Shown here one piece after another: positions 35,701 through 42,907 of a DNA stretch of 64,000 bases. Source of the DNA: Semisulcospira habei (taxonomy: Eukaryota; Mollusca; Gastropoda; Semisulcospiridae); contig BTPG01000005.1 in the NCBI GenBank assembly GCA_036245525.1, positions 126,059,725 to 126,123,724 on the forward strand, in the 5' to 3' direction. The position numbers and the translations under genes were made by a program. The notes under the pieces were generated by a model, which saw only the letters and a program-made list of their open reading frames with translations, ran no database searches and had not been told where the DNA came from. How positions within the stretch are numbered: position 1 is the stretch's first letter; each line of letters opens with the position of its first letter.

Positions 35701-38700
35701 TCCCGCATTCGCGGCATGTCTGGCCAGAGGAGCAGCCTGAGCAGGGTAGGCAGACATCATGGCCCTCGCTCGGCCATTGGAAGGCGCCACACTTGGTGCA
35801 TGTCTATACCTGAGTACTGTAACAAAGGACAGAACAAAAAACAACAAAACAACCAAGTGAAAGCGGGGAACCTCCAAAGAAGAACCGCGCTCCCGGTCGG
35901 CTTGCCAAACATCACGGCCCAGTCACCACCGTTGCCCGGTCGAAACCAGTTAGAGGCAGTCACCGCTACTTTACCTCACCACTGCCAAACCGGTGATACC
36001 ACAGAAAACCAACACCACATAATCCATAGACCACATAGGTAATCCAAACACAACACAATGCACATAATCCACCATCCACGAAAGTCTGAACACATAAATC
36101 CAAAAGTCCACAGTACACAAGGGTAATCCACCTAACTCCAGCCGGAGCACGAAGTGCATACGGCCTGTCCTGAGCAGCTAAGCGAAGAGACTGTCTGGAA
36201 ACGGTGAGCGTGCCACCGGATAGGGAGGAGGGGAGGCCACCCCGGGTGTCTGTTAATGACACCCCTAGTGATTGCTTCCCCTGTGGTAATGTACACAAGT
36301 TTTTTGGGCTAAAATTGTTAAGCTAAGTGAAGTATTCCTAGTAGTAATGCCGTCGGTAATGATTTTGAGAAAATAAAGTCAGGAGCTGGACTGATCACGA
36401 CAGGCCCCAGGTGCCCGGCTAATCCTGCACTACCTTTGAACTAGCATCCTTGTCCACAGTATCACTCACAACAGGTAAGTGCATGGCCATAAAAAAACAA
36501 CACCAGGCACTGCACTTAACCCGTATCATTCGGAATACACCAGTGTGTGAAATAAGTTTGACTAAAATAGTTAAATAGCCATGTGTGGTATGGGCAGACA
36601 GTGAATTTAACCATAAGGGATTAATAAAGTATTATTGTATTGTATTGCATTGTAAAGGGTAGTGCCAGAATCTGGCACCACCCTTGAACTAAAGCCATTG
36701 GTCTATATCCTTATCTGTAAGTACTATAATGTAGCGTGCATATGGCAGTGTACAAATTTAAAGCTTTTTAGCCTCAGTATGATATGGGTTAACCTCATCA
36801 CTGCCAGTGGTCTTCAACTGCATTCTTGAATCCTTTGTTAATCCAAACCATAGAACCCCATCCGTCCAAAGAACATGGAGACACAAGAAAGGCAAAGCCA
36901 TTATGGCTCACGTGTATGACCGATTTACATGTGTGACCTTTGTGACAAGGGCTAGCTTCTGCAGCAGCAAAATCCATGTTTTCTGAAAATGTAAGCATTT
37001 TTCAGACATCTGTCAACCCTCGTGACCCTTCACCTTTGTGATGAGTTGACTAAATTAGTATGCATAGGAGGGTCTTATCATCAGCTATATTTGTACCAAA
37101 TTTGGTTGAAAAATTTGGGAATACCTACAATTTTATCAAAAATCAGCATTTTACACACATTTGCCAGCTTCTTGTGACCCTTGACCTTTCCAAGGGGTCA
37201 TCCAAATCAGTATGCATAGATAGGTCTTACCATCAGATATCTCTGTACCAAATTTGGCTTTTAAGTTGTGAATAGTATTTGAGAAAAAACATCTTTTGTC
37301 AAAATATGGCTATTTTACACCTATTTCCTGAGCTCTCGTGACCCTTGACCTTTCCAAGGGATCAACCAAATTAGTGTGCATAGAAAGGTCTTCCCATCAG
37401 GTATCTCTGTAGCAAGTTTGGGTTTAAAGTTGTTAATAGTATTTGAGAAAAAAACATCTTTTGTCAAAATATGGCTATTTTGGACCTATTTCCTGAGCCC
37501 TTGTTACCCTTGACCTTTCTGAGGGGTCATCTAAATTAGTATGCATAGATAGGTCTTACCATCAGGTATCTCTGTACCAAGTTTGGGTATGAAGTTGTGA
37601 ATAGTATTTGAGAAAAATAAACTATGTCAAAATATAGCTATTTTTTACCTATTTCCTGATCCCCTGTGACCTTGACCTTTGTGAGAGGTCACTCAAATTG
37701 GTATGTTTATAAAGGGCTTACCACAAAGTATCCTTGGGCCAAGTTTGAAAAATATGGCTTGAATAGTCTCCGAGAAAATTCCAACGTTAAAGTTTACCAC
37801 AGACGACGGTGGACGGACGACCACTGGCCCAAAACATAGACTCACTTTTGCTTCACACGTGAGCCAAAAATAGTGTCAGCAAGAGGTTCAGATACTCAAG
37901 AGTTCCAGCAGCTGTGGGGGCTCATGAGGATCTATGTCTTTTGTAGTTGGATAGTGTTTATGTTTTGTTGGCACAGAAGGGGTTAAACGTTGACACATCT
38001 GAAACTAAAACATGACCACTACGATAACCCCTTCTATTTGAATTCAGAACCTCTACCATGGAACCATACTGTAGTCTTCGCTGCTTGATCTTCAATGCCA
38101 GCATCTATAAATGATGTAATTGTACCAACACTGTATCAGATAATTCCATATGCCCGGAAAAGCATGTAGGTATGAATCAGTCTAGCAAGAGGCATAGTTT
38201 CATGAGTTCCCACAATTGCAGGGGCTCATGAGACTTTATGCCTCTTATATTTGAGGTGTTGCTAGTTGTGTTACAGCTGTGATGGCATTCAACACAAACA
38301 ATAAAATCTTTTTTTTTAAATGGCAAATTAAACAAATCATAAAACTCTACCAACTTAAATTAAAAATAATGCAAGTGCTGCCAAAATTTACATTTTCTAA
38401 TCAACATATATCTCACCTCCACAAAGCAGTATGTGGACATGCCCACCATGGCTATATTGTAGACAACCAGAACATTTCGCATATCCACTGGCTTACGTCC
38501 CTCCATGATCCATGGCCCCATCCACACAAAGATAAAGTACGCCAAACAGATGGCAAAACTGGGCACAGGGGACTGCATGAGGAACCAGTCAGCCACCCTT
38601 GGATCTACACACACACACACAATTTTAAAATCAAATTTACATTTAAATAAGTGAATCACTTGATATAAGAAGCCAGAACAGTGATGACTTTAAGTTTAAA

Positions 38701-38850
38701 CATCACACTTGAAGTTTTTCCCAAGAATGATTTTCTGAACATTTCATGTGATTAAAATTAAATTTAACAGTTTTAAATGCCATTGTGCATACCTGCATGT
38801 TTCATCACCTCATCATACACCTTTACAGCCTGCACAAGGAAAGTCACCAT
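11153..38850 (-). CDS. ELOVL7-like: Very-long-chain fatty acid elongase, ELOVL1/7-like (7 coding exons)
   Basis: ELOVL proteins are ER-membrane 3-ketoacyl-CoA synthases: they condense malonyl-CoA with an acyl-CoA, the first and rate-limiting step of fatty-acid elongation. Coding exons, in order, are 38793-38850, 38417-38604, 23377-23457, 19699-19755, 13352-13457, 11969-12105 and 11153-11368, all with GT-AG introns. They sum to 843 bases (280 residues plus stop), the usual length for the ELOVL1/7 group. Visible motifs are [19 protein letters not shown] (residues 110-128), the catalytic histidine box HVFHH (144-148), HLMMYTYYG around 180, [11 protein letters not shown] before residue 210, and a KKSS C-terminus matching a dilysine ER-retrieval signal. 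About seven hydrophobic segments fit the family. The frame is intact, so the gene is probably functional although its introns are full of transposons. ELOVL4 is the main alternative; the DPRVADW start and overall pattern favour ELOVL1/7. Confidence 0.93.
11461..11568. mobile_element. Foldback MITE, CCCAGTAAGCAGA ends
   Basis: The ends (CCCATTAGCAGAAGTC and the complement of GACCTCTGCTTACTGGG) and a GC-rich core (GGCCGCAGTGGGCCCG against CGGGCCCACTGCGGCC) form a long hairpin. A related copy lies at 42214-42305. It sits in the last ELOVL intron. Confidence 0.75.
11969..12105 (-). CDS. ELOVL7-like: ELOVL coding exon 6
   Basis: It encodes the split glycine 164 to residue 209: [35 protein letters not shown] and [10 protein letters not shown]. 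The HxxMYxYYGLSAxGP and WWKKYxTxxQ motifs are strongly conserved in elongases. Acceptor TTGTGCAG, donor GTAAGT, phase 0. Confidence 0.94.
12250..12810. mobile_element. TA-flanked MITE with CAGTAGAACCTCC ends
   Basis: TA dinucleotides at 12248-12249 and 12811-12812 flank a 561-base element whose terminal inverted repeats read CAGTAGAACCTCCAATGAA on one strand and CAGTAGAACCTCCCATGAA on the other. Such ends with TA duplication are characteristic of pogo/Tigger-type mariner elements. No transposase is present, so it is non-autonomous. It lies in an ELOVL intron. Confidence 0.8.
12915..13132. mobile_element. TTAA-type MITE with nested stem-loop (copy 2)
   Basis: The left end, CCCTTATCATTC, follows a mutated TTAA (TATA); the right end GTATGATACAGG precedes TTAA at 13133-13136. 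The same stem-loop as at 9241 lies inside at 12967-13036 with one mismatch. It belongs with 9189-9359 and 36520-36788. Confidence 0.7.
13352..13457 (-). CDS. ELOVL7-like: ELOVL coding exon 5, histidine box
   Basis: It encodes residues 129-163, [20 protein letters not shown], then [15 protein letters not shown]. The HXXHH box is residues 144-148. The donor GTTTGT is weaker than the others; the intron is phase 1, and the split glycine codon completes in exon 6. Confidence 0.93.
13660..14015. repeat. 3' terminal repeat and internal complementary region, DIRS copy 2
   Basis: Inverted repeats containing TTTTTTCGAAAAATACTTAC (13662-13715 and 13922-13976) enclose a loop whose reverse complement matches the element's 5' end, including ACCGGCACATGTGCCCGGAT near 19412. 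The orientation is canonical and contrasts with copy 1. Confidence 0.85.
14148..15016 (-). pseudogene. DIRS copy 2 tyrosine recombinase, first catalytic region deleted
   Basis: The N-terminal core-binding part is present ([30 protein letters not shown]) in two overlapping frames. The C-terminal catalytic part keeps HEVRAVSTS (H-x-x-R) and FARFYLRDL with the tyrosine nucleophile. Compared with copy 3, TWLNS joins almost directly to PAFLAK. About 55 residues, including ASRVSEL with the first catalytic arginine, are missing, so the enzyme cannot work as written. Confidence 0.87.
14863..15860 (-). pseudogene. DIRS copy 2 RNase H and connecting region
   Basis: RNase H motifs are clear: [34 protein letters not shown], and [16 protein letters not shown], giving the D-E-D metal-binding series. 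[20 protein letters not shown] and the [17 protein letters not shown] block typical of DIRS/Pao-type retroelements follow. Entry into this frame needs at least two shifts from the RT frame: [18 protein letters not shown] is in a third frame, and a G-homopolymer at 15781-15790 marks the switch. Confidence 0.88.
15800..17803 (-). pseudogene. DIRS copy 2 gag-like plus reverse transcriptase
   Basis: The N-terminal part contains a proline run encoded by poly-G and a gag-like domain ([20 protein letters not shown], then [20 protein letters not shown]). The reverse transcriptase follows, with [56 protein letters not shown] and the catalytic YLDDLL box near 16228-16245. The first catalytic aspartate block reads [11 protein letters not shown], against [11 protein letters not shown] in copy 3. 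The frame is lost near 15850-15900, and the next part of the protein continues in another frame. The catalytic YLDD is intact but the polyprotein is broken. Confidence 0.88.
17730..17762. repeat. Poly-G tract inside gag-like frame
   Basis: A run of about 30 G on the plus strand encodes a proline string on the minus strand. Similar G or C runs occur at 35269-35288 and 35456-35480 in DIRS copy A, so it is a mutable feature of this element family. Length in the assembly may be unreliable. Confidence 0.8.
19699..19755 (-). CDS. ELOVL7-like: ELOVL coding exon 4 (19 codons)
   Basis: It is 57 bases encoding [19 protein letters not shown], the family's KFxELLDT block. The acceptor is TGTTTTCAG and the donor GTAAGT. 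The exon survives in a 200-base island between the DIRS copy 2 end (19590) and the RTE LINE start (about 19793). Confidence 0.93.
19793..23064 (+). mobile_element. RTE-type LINE retrotransposon, near full length
   Basis: A 5' leader (from about 19793) precedes one long reading frame with an endonuclease and a reverse transcriptase. The 3' end finishes shortly after the protein with a GTAAGTAAG-type short repeat instead of poly-A, as RTE-type LINEs do. A 5'-truncated relative lies at 41138-41206. It is inserted in the ELOVL intron between exons 3 and 4, opposite in strand to the gene. Confidence 0.85.
20126..23060 (+). pseudogene. LINE endonuclease/reverse transcriptase, mutated catalytic site
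   Basis: The frame from 20126 to 22864 encodes 912 residues. The APE-type endonuclease spans about 1-235 ([26 protein letters not shown]). The reverse transcriptase spans about 480-750: [55 protein letters not shown]. The catalytic box normally reading FADD is FAED here (glutamate at residue 720), and the usual RQGC reads RQEC (residue 678). A frameshift near 22840 moves the C-terminal domain ([32 protein letters not shown]) into the frame 22797-23060. The copy is therefore recently active in origin but almost certainly inactive now. Confidence 0.88.
23203..23281. mobile_element. TTAA foldback MITE, CCCTTTG family, decayed
   Basis: The right end CAGCCAAAGGG precedes TTAA at 23282-23285. The left arm (TTGGCTGTC) and centre (GATTTCTGCAGGTATC) match the 10664 family with more mutations; the left TTAA is not preserved. 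Confidence 0.6.
23377..23457 (-). CDS. ELOVL7-like: ELOVL coding exon 3
   Basis: It is 81 bases encoding [20 protein letters not shown] and SPQALR (residues 83-109). The sequence matches the conserved GWxxGYSxxCxxVDYSxxPxALR block. Acceptor TTTTCCAG, donor GTAAGT. It is separated from exon 2 by about 15 kb containing DIRS copies A and 3. Confidence 0.92.
24000..24430 (-). pseudogene. Decayed tyrosine recombinase of DIRS copy A
   Basis: The minus strand retains scattered pieces equivalent to copy 3, for example [20 protein letters not shown] against [15 protein letters not shown], and nucleotide similarity continues through the H-x-x-R and C-terminal tyrosine region, which ends near 24000. 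Stops and frameshifts interrupt it throughout. Confidence 0.7.
25092..25283. mobile_element. TTAA MITE cut short by DIRS copy 3
   Basis: TTAA at 25088-25091 is followed by CCCATATCAGCC, and the body runs to CACCCTCTGGTG, matching the 9189-9359 family. The expected last 20 or so bases and closing TTAA are missing exactly where DIRS copy 3 begins, so copy 3 arrived after the MITE. Confidence 0.6.
25771..27411 (-). pseudogene. DIRS copy 3 RNase H end and tyrosine recombinase
   Basis: From 27411 downward the frame encodes the end of RNase H ([18 protein letters not shown]), [20 protein letters not shown] and [17 protein letters not shown], then moves to the recombinase frame (start 27189, stop 25771). 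The recombinase has [36 protein letters not shown] with the first arginine, [33 protein letters not shown] and FARFYLRDL with the tyrosine. The box II reads H-E-I-K where copy 2 has H-E-V-R; whether lysine is tolerated is unknown. This is the best-preserved recombinase in the window. Confidence 0.88.
27412..30005. mobile_element. Composite 2.6-kb insertion inside DIRS copy 3 RNase H
   Basis: It interrupts the protein between AVWQAL (from 30006) and [13 protein letters not shown] (to 27411). The left 420 bases open with GATTGATTGATTGTACATTG and CTTAACGTCC, a module that looks like a dispersed short element. The remainder (about 27834-30003) has inverted ends TAGGTAGGTCCA and TGGACCTACCTA, with CAAACA next to both ends, as expected for a DNA transposon. 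No transposase was recognised; the interior is AT-rich with short domain-free frames. Confidence 0.65.
30006..31627 (-). pseudogene. DIRS copy 3 reverse transcriptase and RNase H start
   Basis: The frame at 31627-30635 encodes the RT fingers and palm: [61 protein letters not shown] shift near 30640 moves to the frame ending at 29997, with [12 protein letters not shown] (catalytic box), the RT thumb, then RNase [19 protein letters not shown] and [14 protein letters not shown], where the insertion begins. Catalytic residues are intact, but frameshift and insertion break the protein. Confidence 0.88.
31284..32101 (-). pseudogene. DIRS copy 3 gag-like region
   Basis: It encodes [40 protein letters not shown] and [20 protein letters not shown], aligning with the gag-like part of copy 2 ([20 protein letters not shown] and so on). 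It is split over two overlapping frames near 31700. The role is inferred from position before RT; no zinc knuckle is visible. Confidence 0.75.
32306..32452. repeat. 46-bp tandem repeat, three to four units
   Basis: AGCCATTGTCGAGTAGCCGG starts at 32347 and 32393 with a further partial unit from 32439 and a diverged unit upstream. On the minus strand the neighbouring frame reads [18 protein letters not shown], a decayed RNase H motif, so the array seems to have grown from element sequence. Confidence 0.75.
32739..33340. repeat. Two tandem 304-bp units in DIRS copy A
   Basis: GCCGACACTAAANGTCACC begins at 32739 and again at 33043, and similarity runs through GATCCTGTNCTGTC and AGAAGAATGTCCTCGCGCGG in both. 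Open frames across them are shadows of the repeat. Confidence 0.85.
33341..34079. other. DIRS copy A 5' region without recognisable coding sequence
   Basis: GC-rich sequence inside copy A; no motif of gag, RT or recombinase could be recognised on either strand. Confidence 0.4.
34080..34460. repeat. 113-bp tandem array derived from an RNase H fragment
   Basis: AGACGGCTTGATCCNTCGTC recurs at about 34168, 34281 and 34393. Minus-strand translations of successive units read [34 protein letters not shown] and a further [12 protein letters not shown]. These resemble [20 protein letters not shown] followed by EVLIMSDN of the DIRS RNase H. The array is non-functional as protein. Confidence 0.7.
34461..36376 (-). 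other. DIRS copy A 5' end region
   Basis: GC-rich stretch with C and G homopolymers at 35269-35288 and 35456-35480, then sequence resembling 1460-1890 of copy 0 and ending in the 5' terminal repeat. The 302-codon minus frame at 34342-35250 has no recognisable domain and is not called a gene. Confidence 0.5.
36520..36788. mobile_element. TTAA-flanked MITE with deleted stem-loop (copy 3)
   Basis: TTAA at 36516-36519 and 36789-36792 flank ends CCCGTATCATTCGG and, on the other strand, CCCATATCATACTG. The inner stem-loop is shortened to AAGGGTAGTGCCAGA joined to TCTGGCACCACCCTT. A small extra segment near 36570-36650 is not in the other copies. Confidence 0.75.
36890..37870. mobile_element. Dispersed element with five ~160-bp tandem units (copy 2)
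   Basis: Units carrying GTGACCCTTGACCTTTC start near 37021, 37174, 37338, 37503 and 37665. The outer ends are TTATGGCTCACGTGTATGAC and its near complement CACACGTGAGCC. There is no coding potential. It lies in the ELOVL region just downstream of exon 2. Confidence 0.75.
37871..38260. repeat. Two hairpins of the GCTCATGAG family
   Basis: Near 37871-37945 and 38187-38251, arms of the type CAAGAGGCATAGTTTCATGAG pair with CTCATGAGACTTTATGCCTC around a CAGGGGCTC core. Relatives lie at 46930-46998 and 54246-54290, each with its own arm changes. Confidence 0.65.
38417..38604 (-). CDS. ELOVL7-like: ELOVL coding exon 2
   Basis: It encodes residues 20-82, starting [13 protein letters not shown] and including the [15 protein letters not shown] segment found at the first cytosolic loop of elongases, then a hydrophobic helix ending YCFVE. 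The acceptor follows a (TG)n tract; the donor is GTGAGA, phase 0. Confidence 0.92.
38793..38850 (-). CDS. ELOVL7-like: ELOVL coding exon 1 (start codon)
   Basis: It encodes [19 protein letters not shown] plus one base. The donor is GTATGC and the intron is phase 1. The exon probably extends upstream to about 38911 as 5' untranslated sequence, where a TTTTCTTTCAG acceptor is seen. The start is chosen because the next exon continues with DPRVADW, the normal spacing in ELOVL proteins. Confidence 0.85.
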
Positions 38851-38911
38851 TCTTGCTGGCACAACTGTCTCAGAAGCTGCTGCACAACTGCCAAACAAGT
38901 CTCGAAAGATG

Positions 38912-39952
38912 CTGAAAGAAAATTACAGATACTGAAAAAAGGAAAAGTACATAATGTACCAGTAAGAACCAGAACATGAACACTCAAACAAAAGCCATAA
39001 AGTTGATGCTATCCATGCACATAGATAGAGGCAGTATAGATCAGCATGAACCCTGGCAACCGATGGGATGTACCTCGCTATGCATGCCTCTTACAGTTAC
39101 AGGCTCTATTAACATATAATCCTCAGTAAGACTAATAGGGTTAGTTGATCTTCACATGCTGTTTTCTCTCCGAATAGGGTTAGTTGATCTTCACATGCTG
39201 TTTTCTCTCCGCTGCTAATCATCTACATTTTACCAGTACTCTGCCTTTATCTTATCAAGTGCCTTTGGACCTAACAGGTCAATTCTGGTCTGGTTATTTG
39301 ATCATGGTTGTAATCAATCGTAACTGAGGAAATGTGGTGGCTGTGACGTTATAATTGTACATATATATACCCATGCTACATTTAAGACATTATTTATATT
39401 TCTCATGTATCTAACTCTATGATTAAAAGAGAATTCATGTATTCTGTGGATAATATAATCATAGAACAAAAATACAGCTGATCGCATTCACAGCAAAAGT
39501 ATTGTTCAAACACAAACACACAGCAAGCATAATATGGATGTAAAGTGCAATTGTATTACGTGTGTCTATGGACGATACAAGAGTACTAACACTAACAGTA
39601 CTGCCTCGATTCATAATTTGACTTAAAACTGGCACACTGATTATTTTATAACATGTCACTGTCCAGTTACCCTCGTGGATTTTAGAAGGGTGTGATCATG
39701 GTTGACTGCACAGCTACATACAGACGAAAGCTCTAGACTATCATTGCCACGATATTCAAAGTGATTTTGAAAGCCTCTAACCTGTGACAAGGCTAGCGCC
39801 TTGCTAATTACTTTGTCGGCTCCAGTCACAAGCGCTAATTAATGTATGCAGATATGAGGGTGTCATTTGGCACCGCGATGGCTGCTTGGGGTGTAGCGCG
39901 CATATATTGCATTTTTTCCCGAAAAGAAATGAGCTGAAAGAGTGATACTTAC
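38912..39952 (-). other. First ELOVL intron (putative)
   Basis: No gene is seen. A 39-base segment containing GGGTTAGTTGATCTTCAC is duplicated in tandem at 39136-39212. If the non-coding exon at 39953 is real, this interval is the first intron. Confidence 0.4.
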
Positions 39953-40040
39953 GGTGGTAAAGAAAGACGAGAGAACCGTTGGTGAAAGTTTGCCGGTATG
40001 TCTCACGCTATCACCATGAGGCGATCACCTTCTTCCTATC
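39953..40040 (-). promoter_or_regulatory. Candidate non-coding first exon and promoter side of ELOVL
   Basis: A strong donor (CCACC then GTAAGTATC on the minus strand) ends a possible leader exon at 39953, and an acceptor at about 38912 would join it to the exon with the start codon. GC-rich sequence follows upstream (40.0-41.0 kb). This is inferred from splice signals; there is no protein evidence. Confidence 0.35.
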
Positions 40041-41137
40041 ACCCGCGACTTCCGGAGTGGTGTTGGGTCAATCTGCCCTCTAAAAAAGAAGCTGCGTCAA
40101 AATTGAGAGAAAAACGATCTATTTTCGCAATTTTCCCACACGATAATTTTAATAAATTTATATTATAACAATGATAATAACAGATGATAAAATGAGAGCA
40201 CTAATCCGTTTCTCAAGTACAACGTGTTTACAGGAACGAACTTTATTGCGCGATCAAAAATGTAACAAGCACCGGTAGTCCTCGGTGGCTCATTGCATCT
40301 AGAGGAGCTTTCGCAGTTAATAGCAGTACCTTTGTTATTAATTTGTAATTTGAAAATATATTAAATGAGGAAAAACATGGAGATAATGTATTTGTTTTCT
40401 CGATTGATTGGGTGAGTGTGTGGCTAAACTGAAGTTGACTGACGTTGTCACGCGCCTCTGACCCCGGTGTCGCCGGCGAGTTCGCCAGCGGGCGGTGTCA
40501 GTCACGGTCGCTCCGGCCGCGGCAGTACAGTTTGTTCAGTAGTGAAAGTATTCGTTTGTCAATTACTGATGGTTTATTGCTTGGTGCCGGTCCGTTTTGT
40601 TTCATGACAATAAATTTATTGGTAACTACACGCAATTTTTACCGGCTTACCGTGCGTGGCGGCACTATGAGACTCGTGATGATAGTTATGATACATCAGT
40701 GACGTCACTCACGGTCCGCGACTGACTGTGACCCCGGTCGGCGAGTGTGCCGGCCCGGCGGCTCCACCAAAATGGCCGGATTGCCATGAGATTCACTCGA
40801 CGACAGACCAGAAAGGTGGTGACTGCGGGGGTCTAGTGTGTACAATGCAAAGAAAATCATTTGGAAAGGACTGACTACTCACGAAACACGCTGTCTAGCA
40901 CTGATACCGGGCAGCGGGGCGGCGGCCGCCGGATGAGTCCAGGGGCCCGCGGAGGGGGGTGCCGTACCGGGCTACAGCACCACCACGTGTGACCACTGAC
41001 CCCCCCCCCCACCCCCCCACCCCCCTCGGCTGGCATCAAACTATAAATAAATCAAATAAATAAGAGTGTTTAAAATTGACTACGAAGTGTTTCAGTGCCG
41101 GCGCATCTGTAACCGGCACAGGACAGGAGTGAGTCAG
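40041..41137. other. CpG-rich intergenic stretch upstream of ELOVL
   Basis: From about 40440 to 41000 CpG and GC content rise clearly (for example CGGCGGCCGCCGG near 40921), including TGACGTCAC near 40700. It could hold the elongase promoter. The 85-codon plus frame at 40445-40702 has no recognisable domain. Confidence 0.35.
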
Positions 41138-41206
41138 TCGCTGGAGGTCTCTCGTCGACAGCCTATACCCTGGTAGGGGTGACAGGCGTAAGTAAGTAAG
41201 TAATGT
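41138..41206 (+). mobile_element. 5'-truncated RTE LINE 3' end
   Basis: CGCTGGAGGTCTCTCGTCGA through GGTAGGGGTGACAGGCGTAA matches the last 70 bases of the LINE at 19793-23064, followed by a GTAAGTAAGTAAGTAA tail. Only the 3' end is present, as expected from incomplete reverse transcription. Confidence 0.85.
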
Positions 41207-41270
41207 AACACCAGCCTAGAAATTTTCAAAAACTGATGACTCAGCCGGTCCTTTGCGGTGAAGGGGTTAA

Positions 41271-41366
41271 CCCTTTGCCTGTCAGTAGAGCGGCCGGATT
41301 TTGTAGCGGTGATTCCTGCCGGAATCATCATAGTCGCGACAAAAACCGCTACCGGCATCCAAAGAG
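41271..41366. mobile_element. TTAA foldback MITE, CCCTTTG family
   Basis: TTAA at 41267-41270 and 41367-41370 flank CCCTTTGCCTGTC and its weaker complement. The centre GATTCCTGCCGGAATC differs from the 10664 copy (CTGCAG) by changes in both halves that keep pairing. Confidence 0.8.
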
Positions 41367-41639
41367 TTAATATTCCTAGCTACCCAATGCGGCGTCGGCC
41401 GGGATGGACTCAGTTCGCGCTTGGGTAAGACTGAAACTATGATGTGATTGATATCTGCGCGTTTCCCGTAGGGCGACCGTGGCTCAGTGACCTGAGATCG
41501 GGAAAGTCACACTTGAGACTCGGAATGTCAATATATTTGTACTGAATTTAGGTTTGCGCAGAAACGATAAAGATCTTTATGATTATGTCTGTGCAGCACA
41601 TTATTCCGCAGATTTTTTTCCCGGCCTTTGTTGTGAGGA

Positions 41640-41805
41640 GGGACGGATCATCGAGGGGGGGGGGGGTCCAACTTTTTTGAAGGGGGGGGGGGCGGGAGGG
41701 GGCGGGTAGAGGCCGGACGGTGTGTGTCAAAACCGCTCTCACCACTCGCCAAAATATCAAACAACAGGGGCGGGGGGGGGGGGGGGGGGGAGGGGGGGGG
41801 GGCGT
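41640..41805. repeat. Poly-G rich tracts
   Basis: Several runs of 8 to 20 G occur at 41655-41667, 41683-41700 and 41772-41802. Open frames here (for example 41720-42022) encode glycine strings and are not genes. Assembly of such runs is error-prone. Confidence 0.8.
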
Positions 41806-42041
41806 GTGCCGTGTGTGGAAACTCGCTCAGTCAATGACACCATCGGTGGGGGACGTAGCAAAACGTCTTCAGTCAGGTTCACGACCGCCGCAGTGGGTCG
41901 GAGAGACATATAGACCTCAAGGGCCTACGCAAGTCAGGCGGAGGTTGTTGATGATCCATGTTTCAGGTAGGTGGACGGCGACAATCACCGAACTTCGGAA
42001 ACGCGCACGTCACATTATGTAATCAGTCGAGAAGGCAGATA

Positions 42042-42081
42042 CCTAGGACCCAACAGCTATGCATAGCTGTTGGGTCCTAGG
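42042..42081. repeat. Perfect 40-bp palindrome without loop
   Basis: CCTAGGACCCAACAGCTATG is followed immediately by its exact reverse complement, ending at 42081. No flanking duplication is obvious. Confidence 0.9.
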
Positions 42082-42213
42082 CAGATACAGAGGTCACCCG
42101 TCGTCAAAGGGTCCGTCATCTCTGAGTCCACAGTGTTCAATCCTTCCCGCTCGCCCCTTCTCTAGTATCTCCGGGCCCCTACCCTGCCCCACTTTGCCCC
42201 ACCACCACCCATC

Positions 42214-42305
42214 CCCAGTAGCAAAACGTCATTTTGGGACGTCACAGTCGTGCGTGGGCCCACTGCGGCCGTCGTGGGCCAGATGACTTTTGCTTACTGG
42301 GACCC
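42214..42305. mobile_element. Foldback MITE, CCCAGTAAGCAGA family (copy 2)
   Basis: The ends CCCCAGTAGCAAAACGTCAT and the complement of ATGACTTTTGCTTACTGGG enclose GTGGGCCCACTGCGGCCGTC. It matches 11461-11568 but with a partly unpaired left half. Confidence 0.65.
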
Positions 42306-42432
42306 CCGCCCCCTCCCCCCGTCCCCTACACCTCCACGAGTCGCAACACTATGATGATTTTCAGTCGCGCTACCCCCCCCCCCCCCCTCCCCACTTCCAA
42401 CCAAGTTGCCGCCATTTACCATGTAATACAGC

Positions 42433-42476
<44 letters not shown>

Positions 42477-42545
42477 CGTGCGTGCGTGTGTGTGTGTGTG
42501 CGTGCGTGCGTGCGCGCGCACGTGCGTGCGTGTGTGTGCGTTCGT
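42433..42545. repeat. (TG)n / (CGTG)n microsatellite
   Basis: About 110 bases of TG repeats interrupted by CGTG blocks. All frames across it are low-complexity shadows. Confidence 0.95.
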
Positions 42546-42907
42546 GCATGAGTGCATGTGGTGTGTGAAGGTTGTGACATTTAATCGTTTTATGTATAGT
42601 TTATTTTTAGTAAGTTATCAGTTTAGTGTTGCTTGTGGGTACTCGGCCATGACTTATGCTATAACTTTACAACTTTACACATGTAATTATTTTAGTAGTT
42701 TAGTCTTAGCCTATTGTTTATTATGTATACTAGTGAGTTTAGGTTGTTTGTGTGTATGTATGCGGAAGGGTATGGGGTGGGGGGGGGGGGAGGGGGAGGG
42801 GTGTTGCGGATGACGTGAACATGTAACTTATATTCTTGTTTCTATTGTGTATGTTATACCGCTGCGCCAAAATTTCCCCTCGGAGATAATAAAGTATTAT
42901 TGTATGA
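42546..42907. other. Unannotated stretch
   Basis: AT-rich sequence with a G run at 42777-42800; no gene or repeat family recognised. Confidence 0.35.

Larger units (their letters stand above)
23505..36377 (-). mobile_element. DIRS-like retrotransposon copy A (old, interrupted)
   Basis: The 3' repeat lies at 23505-23560 with its complement at 23767-23820; the 5' terminal repeat (GTAATGCCGTCGGTAATGAT) ends at about 36377 with its complement at 23822-23860. The loop 23560-23760 is complementary to 36200-36345, the canonical arrangement. The interval holds a decayed recombinase (24000-24420), a TTAA MITE, a younger DIRS copy 3, and a 5' part (32.1-36.3 kb) rich in tandem repeats. It accounts for most of the 15-kb ELOVL intron between exons 2 and 3. 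Confidence 0.8.

Noticed and set aside
37021..37790. CRISPR-like array of spaced repeats
   Set aside because: Units are ~160 bases, diverged, without short spacers, and the genome is eukaryotic; it is a tandem-unit element.
40445..40702. 85-codon frame in the CpG-rich region
   Set aside because: No domain, and the position fits a promoter region of ELOVL better.
41468..41525. tRNA-like string with TGGCTCAGTGA
   Set aside because: It resembles an A box but there is no B box and no cloverleaf, so no tRNA or SINE is called.
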